Assembly (NCBI GenBank): GCA_030612095.1
Contig: JAUWOO010000030.1
Span: 1-14,503 of the forward strand
Direction of reading: 5' to 3'
Source: Thermoplasmatota archaeon
GTDB lineage: Archaea; Thermoplasmatota; E2; DHVEG-1
DNA length: 14,503 nucleotides
Each line of letters starts with the position of its first letter. Within the stretch, counting starts at the first letter, position 1. Position numbers and translations under genes: made by a program. Below the pieces are notes generated by a model. It did not search any database, was not told the origin of the DNA, and saw nothing but the letters and a program-made list of their open reading frames with translations. Positions 6,471 through 13,961 of this stretch are shown here, one piece after another.

Positions 6471-7574
6471 TTACCCTTCTGTATATGCTATTGTTACATC
6501 GTGAAGAATCGGGGTTGCAGATGTATCTGTTGTTGATAAAGTTGCTTTGTATTGAATATATCTATTCGCTGGTGTTGAAATGGTTGTATCTTCGTTTGTA
6601 ACAGTCTCCCAGGAACTTGGGCTGCTCATGTCGGCATCGTTATCCGATCGTATTTGTATGGTAATAGTTTGTCCATTGAGGGTTTCTCCCCAACTTACTT
6701 GTGTTATCGTTGCAGCAGAGTTGCAATCCTTGATAGAAGAAGTCAGAGTGCCAGAACTCAGATACTGATCTTCTGTAATGGCTAATGCACCACCATCTTT
6801 TACATCTCCTGGAGCATCTGTCATTGATGTCCATGAATTACCTGATATGCTGTATCTCCAGAAATCTGGATTGTTGTTATTTCCCTGAAATGCATAGACA
6901 TAGTTACTTCCATCGTATGTAAGAGCACCACCATATCTTACACTTTCTGGAGCATTTGTCATTGATGTCCATGAATTACCTGATATGCTGTATCTCCAGA
7001 AATCTGGATTGTTATTTCCCCGAAATGCATAGATGTCATTTCCGTCCGTAGCAAGTTTTACGTCTCCGGGGCTACTTGAACTATTCAAGTTTACTAGAGT
7101 TCCAGACTCAAAATCTGTCTGATTTGTTTGCACCCAGTTTTCTCGTTGGACATTTGTGGCACCTTCTTGAAGAGTCGCTATGAATAGTGCAGAATTACTC
7201 GAATCATCGATAACGGTAACAACAACTTGTACACCTGTTATACTTCCGTTGGAATACACAATTCGTTCCCCTATATCCAATTTATCTCCATTAATTGATG
7301 CAGTATAGTCTTGACCGCCAATTGTAACTACAATACTTGTCGTATCGCTATCCAGTGAATCTCCGCCCAAATGCTCAATAACGATTGAATGTCCTTCGAC
7401 ATATCCAACCAAACTTACTGATGGTGAGGAAGTTGTAACAAGAGAAGAAGTTACGAGTAAATATAAAACAGAGAACAATGCAACAGCCATTGCAAGAAGG
7501 ATAACAGTTCCTAATATTTCCGAAACTGCATTATCTGACTTTGTAAAGTTCTTGAGATTTCTTTTCCGCTTCAT
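6471..7574 (-). CDS. Type IV pilin fused to Kelch-like repeats and beta domain
   Basis: This 367-aa protein starts at 7574, where AAAGGTGG (7580-7587) gives a proper ribosome site. An in-frame ATG at 7655 would put 27 residues before the prepilin signal and is rejected. The prepilin head is KSDNAVSEILGTVILLAMAVALF (12-34). Residues about 50-140 form the pilin core with HLGGDSL at 68-74 and LQEGAT at 135-140, as in the neighbouring pilin. Residues about 168-262 hold two Kelch-like units (DFWRYSISGNSWTSM, twice). Residues 270-367 resemble a beta-sandwich found in archaeal surface proteins (SSGTLTSSI...RYIQYKATLSTTD...TPILHDVTIAY). Two Kelch units alone cannot close a propeller, which needs four or more. 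It is probably displayed on the pilus or membrane, perhaps as an adhesin; that role is inference. Confidence 0.87.
   Translation of the reverse strand: MKRKRNLKNFTKSDNAVSEILGTVILLAMAVALFSVLYLLVTSSLVTTSSPSVSLVGYVEGHSIVIEHLGGDSLDSDTTSIVVTIGGQDYTASINGDKLDIGERIVYSNGSITGVQVVVTVIDDSSNSALFIATLQEGATNVQRENWVQTNQTDFESGTLVNLNSSSSPGDVKLATDGNDIYAFRGNNNPDFWRYSISGNSWTSMTNAPESVRYGGALTYDGSNYVYAFQGNNNNPDFWRYSISGNSWTSMTDAPGDVKDGGALAITEDQYLSSGTLTSSIKDCNSAATITQVSWGETLNGQTITIQIRSDNDADMSSPSSWETVTNEDTTISTPANRYIQYKATLSTTDTSATPILHDVTIAYTEG
6809..7013 (-). repeat. Near-identical 46-codon Kelch repeat pair
   Basis: Bases 6809-6875 and 6947-7013 differ at only one of 67 positions, offset by 138 bases (46 codons). Weaker similarity extends on both sides, for example a shared GCACCACCAT just before each copy. 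After the core one copy has an extra Asn codon. Such nucleotide identity points to recent duplication or ongoing gene conversion within the pilin gene. Confidence 0.92.
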
Positions 7575-7596
7575 TTTTTCCACCTTTCTACTTTCC

Positions 7597-7749
7597 TCAA
7601 TTGTAATAGCAAATCGTATCAGCACTTCCGGGTATCTCCTCAACATCATTAGCATATCTTGTTATACTGTAAAATTCGTAATAACCAGAGCCATCTGGGA
7701 AATTAAAGTTCCAAATCCAACCATCGGTTCCATTTTCATCTGGGCTACC
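7597..7749 (-). pseudogene. Stranded C-terminal fragment of a surface-protein domain
   Basis: Between two pilin genes, 50 codons are open in a frame with no start codon, ending in TGA at 7597-7599. The peptide contains SPDENGTDGWIWNFNFPD, then GSGYYEFYSI and SADTICYYN. This aromatic pattern (W-x-W-x-F-x-FP-x-G-x-GYYEFYSI) is one I associate with repeated Ig-like domains in large extracellular proteins of Thermoplasmatota-type archaea. Its first codons overlap the last bases of the upstream pilin, shifted by one base. A one-base deletion near the pilin stop (AGG-TAG-CCC to AGG-AGC-CCA) would fuse the two. It therefore looks like the lost C-terminal tail of that pilin, or the scar of a deletion. 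Confidence 0.7.
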
Positions 7750-8197
7750 TCATTTCCCCCTCTTGGAGAACCCCTGTAAATATTACGTAATTACTTTCTA
7801 CGTCAACCACTGCAGCCTCAATCTGTAACTCTGTTATATTTATAGATGAATTGACAAGTTTTTCTACGTCAACCAACAGTTTTTCACCTATGTCCCATTT
7901 ATTATTCTCTATTGATGAAGAATCTAAATAGTCTCTAGCTGTTGTTACATTCTGTTGTATACCACCCACGGTAACTAATATTTCTGTATCTAAATCCAAT
8001 GCTACTCCACCATGATGATTAATGGTTATGTTCTGTTCTTTAATAGATCCAACTAAAATTACAGATGGCGAGGGTGTTTCAACTGGAGAAGAAATAACAA
8101 TGACATATAATACAGAGAACAGAGAAACTGCGATTCCCAAAAGTAGAACGGTGGCAAGGATTTCTGAAACCGCATTACATGATCTATTTTTTCTCAT
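7745..8197 (-). CDS. Type IV pilin, short form (probably truncated)
   Basis: This 150-aa protein has the prepilin signal MRKNRSCNAVSEILATVLLLGIAVSLFSVLYV (processing expected near A9-V10, then a 20-residue hydrophobic helix). The core is a beta-rich pilin domain with HHGGVAL at 61-67, paralogous to HLGGDSL in the next pilin, and it ends LQEGEMR where the paralog continues LQEGATN into a long C-terminal extension. The first gene after the platform protein, it starts nine bases past that stop, with GGAAGAGG at 8200-8207 as ribosome site. Its TAG stop is immediately followed, in the neighbouring frame, by a coding fragment, so the gene may have been frameshifted and shortened. The core itself appears complete and may still assemble. 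Archaeal pilins (PF07790-type N-terminus) are processed by PibD-like peptidases, none of which is encoded here. Confidence 0.87.
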   Translation of the reverse strand: MRKNRSCNAVSEILATVLLLGIAVSLFSVLYVIVISSPVETPSPSVILVGSIKEQNITINHHGGVALDLDTEILVTVGGIQQNVTTARDYLDSSSIENNKWDIGEKLLVDVEKLVNSSINITELQIEAAVVDVESNYVIFTGVLQEGEMR

Positions 8198-8206
8198 ATC
8201 CTCTTC

Positions 8207-9967
8207 CTAAAACAAAAATTTGAACACAAAGATTGATACCACTCCCAGAAGAAAACTATACCTTACTCCTGATGATAGGTTTCCATCCATCATATATCCC
8301 CCTAAAATCCCTGAGCCTATGCCTTGGACAAAAACAAACGAATATAGGGCATAGGCGAGATGTTGCGGATCAACCACATTTACAAAACCCTTTATTGACC
8401 CTGTTTGTTGTTGCTGGATATCGAAGAAGTATGCAAACAATGTAGTATTCAGAATAAACATGATAAATAAAAAGACAAAAAAACACATTATAATGACCAC
8501 AGTATACATAGACATATTTGCATTTCGTTGTTCCCTTACATCATTAACCTGATTGAGTTCCTTTGATACTGCTTTAAAAATTTTAGGAGCGTTTCCGCCC
8601 ATTGCGACCCCCTTATTAATCGTGATGATTGCTCTTTTAATAAGGGGATTTTTCATCCGTGTTGCAAAATTGGTAAACACTTTTTTTATTTGAATGTGCC
8701 AAGAGAGTTCTGCATTCATCTTTTTGATTTCGGGGGTTAGACTTCCGTAATTTCCCTTTGACGATACCTTGATCGCATCAAATACTGTCATGCCTGAAGA
8801 AAGGGAATTTCCAACGCTGTTGAGGAAATCAGGTAATCTTTTCTGAATTTCTTCTTTCTTTTTTGCTTTTGTATGATTATAAAATCCAAACGGGCCAATA
8901 AGTAATAAAATAGATAAAAAAGCAAGGTCGAAATATTGGTAGAAAGTAATGGAGAGATACCCATAAGTACCTAATAAGAAAATTGCAGCATAAAAAATTG
9001 CAAGGATAACGGCAGATGTTAAAAGAATGGAAATAGATGACTTGTTGTTTTCATAATGTTCCTTAATGTTGCGTCCAGGTTCATCCTTACTTTTCCCAAT
9101 TTCTTCAATACAAGTCGATTTTATCAAGACATAAAACATCGCATATGATACCGGAAGAACAACGTAAGCTAAAATAAACAAAATATCAAAAGTAGATGCG
9201 GACACGTCTCCAATAAAACCCATGGTAGAAACGATGATTACTAGAAAGAGCGGGAATGCAATAACTGCCATGACAAATAGTTCCGCAATTAAGGCAAGGA
9301 AATCCAGATTTTTTTCCCTGGTTAAGAGATCATCATCCATATACTGTTGTACAATGGTTGATAAATAAGCATCAAGACTACTGCCAGATTGAAGGGTTCC
9401 TACCAATCCCTGTAGAAATGATTTGAATTTTTTTGATGGAGCTCGTTCTATTCCATGTTGTAACGCAGTGATATTGTCAACACCCATTACATCGATTTCC
9501 TTTGCAATTTTTTTCGATTCGTTTTGTATTTCTCCATAGATATCTAGTGCAGAAAGAGTACGAAAAATTTCTGCGGGGGAAACACCTGTTTCTGACATCG
9601 TGCTGATAAAGTTCACGGAATATGGTAAAAATCTCTCAATATTTGCAGATCGTTTGTTCATACAATATGTTGGAAAGTATCTGTGCAAGGCCCAAATGCT
9701 TAGGGTAACACAAAGGGGAAAAACAAGCAAAAAGAACAAAGGTAAGGTATGAATGGAAAAAAAATAAAATACGGTGGTAATAGAAACACTGATAAGAGTG
9801 GCAAGAAGCGTGTTCATTAATGAAAATGCACAATATTCTTCACATGTCATGGCAATGTTGGCTTTATCTAGTAATAGATCTTTTTCCGCTCTCTTTGCCT
9901 TTCCACATCTTGAACACACGTTTTTAAAAACGCGCATACAAAACTGCGAATACGATGTTGATTTCAT
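8207..9967 (-). CDS. TadC/ArlJ-like pilus platform protein (two T2SSF domains)
   Basis: This 586-aa integral membrane protein has hydrophobic segments near 50-70, 76-95, 225-250, 260-285, 312-335, 342-363, 487-512 and 537-586. Two T2SSF-type cytoplasmic domains follow the family pattern: about 113-215 (RFLPYSVNFISTMSETGVSP) and 378-480 (RLPDFLNSVGNSLSSGMTV). It anchors the assembly ATPase to the membrane and drives pilin insertion into the filament. Its start overlaps the ATPase stop as ATGA (9964-9967), so the pair is coupled. The length fits archaeal platform proteins with a duplicated domain. The N-terminus has an unusual CSRCG (18-22) that may bind metal, but only one Cys pair is seen. 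The archaellum ArlJ is a relative; the lack of archaellins and of other arl genes favours a pilus. Confidence 0.92.
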   Translation of the reverse strand: MKSTSYSQFCMRVFKNVCSRCGKAKRAEKDLLLDKANIAMTCEEYCAFSLMNTLLATLISVSITTVFYFFSIHTLPLFFLLVFPLCVTLSIWALHRYFPTYCMNKRSANIERFLPYSVNFISTMSETGVSPAEIFRTLSALDIYGEIQNESKKIAKEIDVMGVDNITALQHGIERAPSKKFKSFLQGLVGTLQSGSSLDAYLSTIVQQYMDDDLLTREKNLDFLALIAELFVMAVIAFPLFLVIIVSTMGFIGDVSASTFDILFILAYVVLPVSYAMFYVLIKSTCIEEIGKSKDEPGRNIKEHYENNKSSISILLTSAVILAIFYAAIFLLGTYGYLSITFYQYFDLAFLSILLLIGPFGFYNHTKAKKKEEIQKRLPDFLNSVGNSLSSGMTVFDAIKVSSKGNYGSLTPEIKKMNAELSWHIQIKKVFTNFATRMKNPLIKRAIITINKGVAMGGNAPKIFKAVSKELNQVNDVREQRNANMSMYTVVIIMCFFVFLFIMFILNTTLFAYFFDIQQQQTGSIKGFVNVVDPQHLAYALYSFVFVQGIGSGILGGYMMDGNLSSGVRYSFLLGVVSIFVFKFLF

Positions 9968-11922
9968 GCCGCATCTTTTTGTGTTCTTTCTAATACTGCT
10001 GCAGGATCTTTTTTATATTCTGCAACAATTTTTCCAACCTGGCGATAGGATCTTATATTATTTTTCCGCATCCATTCAAGAACCTGTTTTCTGTTTGAAA
10101 GTTCTTTGTTGAGCTGTTCACCGCTCCAGCCTCTTTCACTTTTAATTTTGTCGAGAATATTGCTGCCGCCACTATATTTAAATCGATCGTCGATTGGGGA
10201 AACCCACGAAAATGGGGTTACTGAAATCAGACGTTTGCTTTCAGGATCCAGCTTTATTATCTCAACTGTACTTGTAATACGTCTGGAAACTTTACCATCT
10301 GCAGTTGTAATGGATTTAATGAATACAATAACATCAAGGGATGTTAACAATGCTCGGGGAAGGGAAATTGGGGGACTTTCCAACCGTTGGATAAGGGTCT
10401 GCATGTCGCTTGCATGAACTGTTGAATATGAGAGATGCCCCGTCGCCATCGCCTGAAACAAGGAATATGCCTCTTTGCCACGAACTTCGCCTACAATAAT
10501 CACCCGTGGTCTTTGACGAAGAGCCGCTCTAATGAGATCAAACATATCGATATCCTTTCCAGATTTATCTTTTTCAGATGTAGAAAAACCCGATCGTGTG
10601 GTTCCTGCAATCCAGTTTTCATGCGGTAGATTAATCTCCCGAGTATCTTCTATTGAGACTATCTTAAAAGAAGGAGGTATGAAAAGGGAAAGTGCATTCA
10701 ATGCCGTCGTCTTTCCACTTGCGGTACCACCACAGAAGAGTATGGATGCCCCATATTCCATGATCATCCAGAAGTAAGACACCATTTCGATTGAAAGAGT
10801 GTTGTTGTTGATAAGATCAGTGGGTGTAAGAGGATTATCTCTAAATTTCCTAATTGTAAATGTAGAACTTTGTGTGACTGTTTTTCCTAGAGTTGTTTGT
10901 AATCTAGATCCATCGGGTAGTCTCCCATCAATAATCGGTTCATAAACAGAGATTTGCTTTCCGCAGACCTGAGCCAACTTCACTACAAATGAATCGAGTT
11001 CCTCGTCATTGTTAAACAATACATTTGTTTTTATTGAGTCATATCCTCTGTGATAAATGAAGATTGGAATGCCTTGGCCATCACACGAAATATCCTCAAT
11101 TTCATCATCGTGAAGTAAAACATCTATTTTTCCATATCCTGTAAATTCCTGGAATATATAATAAAAAATCTTATCTTTTGAATGATTGTCTATTGCAAAA
11201 TTATTCCGCTCGATAATTCCCCCTAACACTTCTTCAAGATGCTTGATTTTTTCATATTCATCCATTCCAGAAACATCAATATCTGTTTGTATCATAAATA
11301 AATGAATGAGTCTTTTTTTAATGGCCAACTCTTTATCATTAAGCTGCGGTTCACTAATCTCGTAAACATATTCCTTGAGTTTGTCACTAAATACAATTCG
11401 ACCGGTCCCGAGTTTTTGCCAACCGGTTTTTTCTGCCCTATCTTCATTATTTTGAGTTTTTTCATACTTCGTCTTTTGTTTTTCTTGGGTAGCTAATTCA
11501 GGTAGGACTTCTTCTTTCCCATGGCTGTTTTTTGTTTCTACGTTTCTAATATGGTTTGATATATTTTTTTCCTTGCAATATTCTTTAAAAAAACTCTCCG
11601 ATTTTTTGCCATTAAGACTAGTATCGGGAGATATATCGATACCTCCAGGTGGCATAGTTTCAGAATGTTCTATGGGGTCTGTCATAACGGCATTTTGGTA
11701 TTTTCCATCACTTGTTTTTTCATTATTTTTAAGTGAGATAGTTAACGCATCAATTTCCTTCTCAATTTCAGAATAATTTTGAACCGCTGGATTTTTTGAT
11801 GAAGATTTCCTCTCCTTCATTTTATCACTTTTACTCTCCTTACGATTATGTTTATCTAATCCCTTCACTCTTGATGACGATCGTGAAATATAGCCATCCT
11901 TTTGCCCGCCGATATTTTTCAA
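9964..11922 (-). CDS. Type II/IV secretion (TadA/VirB11/ArlI-like) assembly ATPase
   Basis: This 652-aa protein has a charged, low-complexity N-terminal region (1-165), an all-alpha/beta N-domain (about 170-360) and the ATPase core. Walker A is GGTASGKT at 398-405, the Asp box IEDTREI at 424-430, Walker B VIIVGEVRG with E479, and the His box GHLSYSTVHAS at 495-505. All catalytic elements are present. It would form a cytoplasmic hexamer that powers pilus extension through the TadC-like protein encoded next. I keep the TTG start at 11922 because it overlaps the stop of a small upstream ORF (TTGA). The next in-frame ATG is at 11820 with AAGGAGAG about 13 bases upstream, which would drop 34 residues. 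The C-terminal helical tail (ERGWSGEQLNKELSNRK) is typical of archaeal members. The long disordered N-terminus is unusual. Confidence 0.93.
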   Translation of the reverse strand: MKNIGGQKDGYISRSSSRVKGLDKHNRKESKSDKMKERKSSSKNPAVQNYSEIEKEIDALTISLKNNEKTSDGKYQNAVMTDPIEHSETMPPGGIDISPDTSLNGKKSESFFKEYCKEKNISNHIRNVETKNSHGKEEVLPELATQEKQKTKYEKTQNNEDRAEKTGWQKLGTGRIVFSDKLKEYVYEISEPQLNDKELAIKKRLIHLFMIQTDIDVSGMDEYEKIKHLEEVLGGIIERNNFAIDNHSKDKIFYYIFQEFTGYGKIDVLLHDDEIEDISCDGQGIPIFIYHRGYDSIKTNVLFNNDEELDSFVVKLAQVCGKQISVYEPIIDGRLPDGSRLQTTLGKTVTQSSTFTIRKFRDNPLTPTDLINNNTLSIEMVSYFWMIMEYGASILFCGGTASGKTTALNALSLFIPPSFKIVSIEDTREINLPHENWIAGTTRSGFSTSEKDKSGKDIDMFDLIRAALRQRPRVIIVGEVRGKEAYSLFQAMATGHLSYSTVHASDMQTLIQRLESPPISLPRALLTSLDVIVFIKSITTADGKVSRRITSTVEIIKLDPESKRLISVTPFSWVSPIDDRFKYSGGSNILDKIKSERGWSGEQLNKELSNRKQVLEWMRKNNIRSYRQVGKIVAEYKKDPAAVLERTQKDAA

Positions 11923-12035
11923 CGGTTGTGATAGTGTTTGTTACGAAGAGCATCATATCTCGTTTCGAATGACTTTGCGTCCTTTAAAGCAGTAACAGTT
12001 TTCTCACTAGCAAGATGTAATAGTTTATCTCTCAT
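11919..12035 (-). CDS. Candidate 38-aa small protein leading the pilus operon
   Basis: A 38-codon ORF, MRDKLLHLASEKTVTALK and onward to HYHNR, ends with a TGA that overlaps the TTG start of the ATPase gene (TTGA at 11919-11922). The peptide is highly charged, helical-looking and basic, and has no signal or membrane segment. A TATA-like element on the minus strand at 12079-12086 would place a transcript start about 20 bases before the ATG. The ribosome site is poor: AGAGG directly abuts the ATG, so translation might be leaderless-like or inefficient. It could be a coupling leader for the ATPase, a small pilus protein, or the degraded 3' end of a longer gene. I do not recognise a family. Confidence 0.4.
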   Translation of the reverse strand: MRDKLLHLASEKTVTALKDAKSFETRYDALRNKHYHNR

Positions 12036-12078
12036 CCTCTATTTCATCTGGTAAATTTAGTAAAAGAAATATTTTATT

Positions 12079-12086
12079 AATATAAA
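12079..12086 (-). promoter_or_regulatory. Candidate TATA box for the pilus operon
   Basis: On the minus strand TTTATATT (complement of 12079-12086) sits 44 bases upstream of the small ORF start at 12035. With the usual archaeal distance, transcription would begin near 12055, leaving a roughly 20-base leader. Confidence 0.45.
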
Positions 12087-12258
12087 ACGTTAATGGGGTG
12101 TTATTATTGGTTGTGAGGGGCAGATCTCTATCATTCTTAAATTTTGTAATGGTAGTATCTCATATGCTCATTTTTGAGAAACATACCGGGTATACTGTCT
12201 TTTGAAGTGGGAATAAAACCAATATCGTATTTCAACGAAAGTGCATTTTTTTACAAAA

Positions 12259-12267
12259 TATTTAAAT
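12259..12267 (+). promoter_or_regulatory. Candidate TATA box for the trpB2 gene
   Basis: TATTTAAAT at 12259-12267 has upstream A-rich bases suitable for a BRE. The expected start is near 12290, on or beside a perfect 10-base palindrome CTCCGCGGAG (12287-12296), and about 25 bases before the ATG. This short leader supports the ATG at 12315 rather than the in-frame ATG at 12174, which lies upstream of the promoter. Confidence 0.5.
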
Positions 12268-12314
12268 CAACATGTGTGATTTGCATCTCCGCGGAGCCGC
12301 AAGAGGAGAGTCAA

Positions 12315-13667
12315 ATGAAAAAGATAATATTGGATGAAAATGAAATTCCGAAAGAATGGTATAACATACAGGCAGACCTAAAAACCCCTTTGGATCCACC
12401 CTTGAATCCAAAAACAAAAGAACCAATAGGGCCAGAGGAACTAAAAGCGATATTTCCAATGGGTCTTATTAAACAGGAAGTCAGCCAGGAACGATATATT
12501 CCAATACCTGAAGAAGTCAGAGAGATATATCGTATATGGAGGCCCTCCCCTCTATATAGAGCAGAACGTCTAGAAAAAGCTTTGAAAACACCTGCAAAGA
12601 TTTATTTTAAATGGGAAGGTGTAAGTCCACCCGGAAGTCATAAACCCAATTCTGCAGTGGCACAGGCATACTACAACATGAAGGAGGGTGTTGAGAAAAT
12701 TGTAACTGAAACAGGAGCCGGTCAATGGGGCTCTTCGCTTGCATTTGCCACTCAAATTTTTGATATCAAATGTAGAGTTTATATGGTAAAATGTAGTTAT
12801 GAACAAAAACCTTACAGACGAGTACTTATGGAGCACTGGGGTGCCGAAGTCTTCTCCAGTCCAACAAATCTTACAAATGTGGGAAAAGAAATCTTAAGAA
12901 AGGATCCTAATACGTCGGGAAGCCTTGGAATGGCCATTAGTGAGGCTGTTGAAGATGCAGCAACCCATGAAGATACAAACTATGCCCTTGGTTCGGTGTT
13001 AAACCATGTGGTGTTACATCAAACGGTTATCGGTTTGGAGATGAAAAAACAGTTTGAAGCAATTGATGAATATCCCGATATTGTTGTTGGATGTGTCGGA
13101 GGAGGAAGCAATTTTTCCGGAGCATGTTTCCCGTTCGTCAGAGATAAAATCGTAGGAGATAAACCAGATTTGAGGATAGTTTCTGTTGAACCGCTTGCCT
13201 GTCCAACACTTACGAAAGGAGAATATCGTTACGACTTTGGAGATAGTGTTGGTCTTACGCCACTTATTAAGATGCACACGCTGGGGCATACTTTCGTTCC
13301 AGCTGCAATTCATGCAGGTGGTCTAAGATATCACGGGGATTCACCACTTCTTTCCAAATTGACAAAGGATGGCTATATGGAAGCTGTTGCTTATTATCAA
13401 AATGAAGTCTTTGAAGCTGCAGAATTATTTGCTAGAACCGAGGGATTTGTGGTAGCACCAGAAGCAGCTCATGCAGTAAAAGCAACGATAGACTTTGCCA
13501 AGATGTGTAAACAGAAGAACGAGGAAAAGATAATTGTATTTGCAAACAGCGGACATGGACATTTCGATCTCTCAGCATATGATGCATATCATAACCACCA
13601 AATTCAGGATTATGCACATCCTGATGAATCAATCAGGAAAGCAATATCGCAACTTCCGGATATCTGA
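12315..13667 (+). CDS. trpB: Tryptophan synthase beta chain-like enzyme, TrpB2 type
   Basis: This 450-aa PLP enzyme joins indole and L-serine to make tryptophan. The Schiff-base Lys is K110 in SPPGSHKPNSA, the catalytic Glu is E132 in TETGAGQWG, and the phosphate-binding loop is GGGSN at 263-267. A conserved Ser-Gly (NSGHG, 411-415) contacts the pyridine ring. The extra N-terminal segment (IPKEWYNIQADL) and insertions are hallmarks of the TrpB2 subfamily, which is longer than canonical TrpB (about 400 aa). No trpA is adjacent, which is usual for TrpB2; it may salvage indole or use indole from elsewhere. The start is fixed by GAGGAG at 12303-12308. An upstream in-frame ATG at 12174 would add 47 residues with no family likeness. 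Transcription is divergent from the pilus operon. Confidence 0.95.
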   Translation: MKKIILDENEIPKEWYNIQADLKTPLDPPLNPKTKEPIGPEELKAIFPMGLIKQEVSQERYIPIPEEVREIYRIWRPSPLYRAERLEKALKTPAKIYFKWEGVSPPGSHKPNSAVAQAYYNMKEGVEKIVTETGAGQWGSSLAFATQIFDIKCRVYMVKCSYEQKPYRRVLMEHWGAEVFSSPTNLTNVGKEILRKDPNTSGSLGMAISEAVEDAATHEDTNYALGSVLNHVVLHQTVIGLEMKKQFEAIDEYPDIVVGCVGGGSNFSGACFPFVRDKIVGDKPDLRIVSVEPLACPTLTKGEYRYDFGDSVGLTPLIKMHTLGHTFVPAAIHAGGLRYHGDSPLLSKLTKDGYMEAVAYYQNEVFEAAELFARTEGFVVAPEAAHAVKATIDFAKMCKQKNEEKIIVFANSGHGHFDLSAYDAYHNHQIQDYAHPDESIRKAISQLPDI

Positions 13668-13810
13668 GATGTAGTGTCTTCTGATAATGGGTTTGCAATA
13701 ATCCTTCCCATGCTGATGGATGTCAATTTTCTTAGTTTGATTAGTGTGGGGAAGCTGTTGTTTACTCACTCTGCCAACTGAAATGCGATAGGAGACTCAG
13801 GCCATTTTAA

Positions 13811-13924
13811 AAATGGTTTTCCCATAAGAATGAAGTTGAGCAGGGTTACCCTTCAGAAAGACTTGAATATGTGTTGCAGAATATAATAGAAAAAGCAATC
13901 AAGGAAATCAACCATTTAAAATAA
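13811..13924 (+). pseudogene. Short coding remnant before uvrA, no start codon
   Basis: Between trpB and uvrA (13668-13961), one frame is open for 37 codons to a TAA at 13922-13924 and reads NEVEQGYPSERLEYVLQN, then IIEKAIKEINHLK. The amphipathic helix character and codon choice look coding, but there is no ATG and no upstream continuation: a TAA lies at 13808-13810. It is most likely the 3' end of a decayed gene, or chance. The rest of the gap holds only a CCATTTT/AAAATGG inverted repeat at 13802-13816 and nothing else I recognise. Confidence 0.3.
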
Positions 13925-13961
13925 AATCAGCAAATATTTTATGCTTTCAAGGGGGAAGTAG

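Noticed and set aside
7575..7655. Upstream in-frame ATG extending the Kelch pilin by 27 residues
   Set aside because: It would bury the prepilin signal and overlaps the stranded domain fragment; a good ribosome site precedes the ATG at 7574.
12174..12314. Upstream in-frame ATG extending TrpB2 by 47 residues
   Set aside because: It lies upstream of the TATA element, has no ribosome site, and the extra residues do not resemble the family.
13698..13783. Short plus-strand frame after trpB (MLMDVNFLSL...)
   Set aside because: Only about 23 codons from its first ATG, no ribosome site, and no family resemblance.
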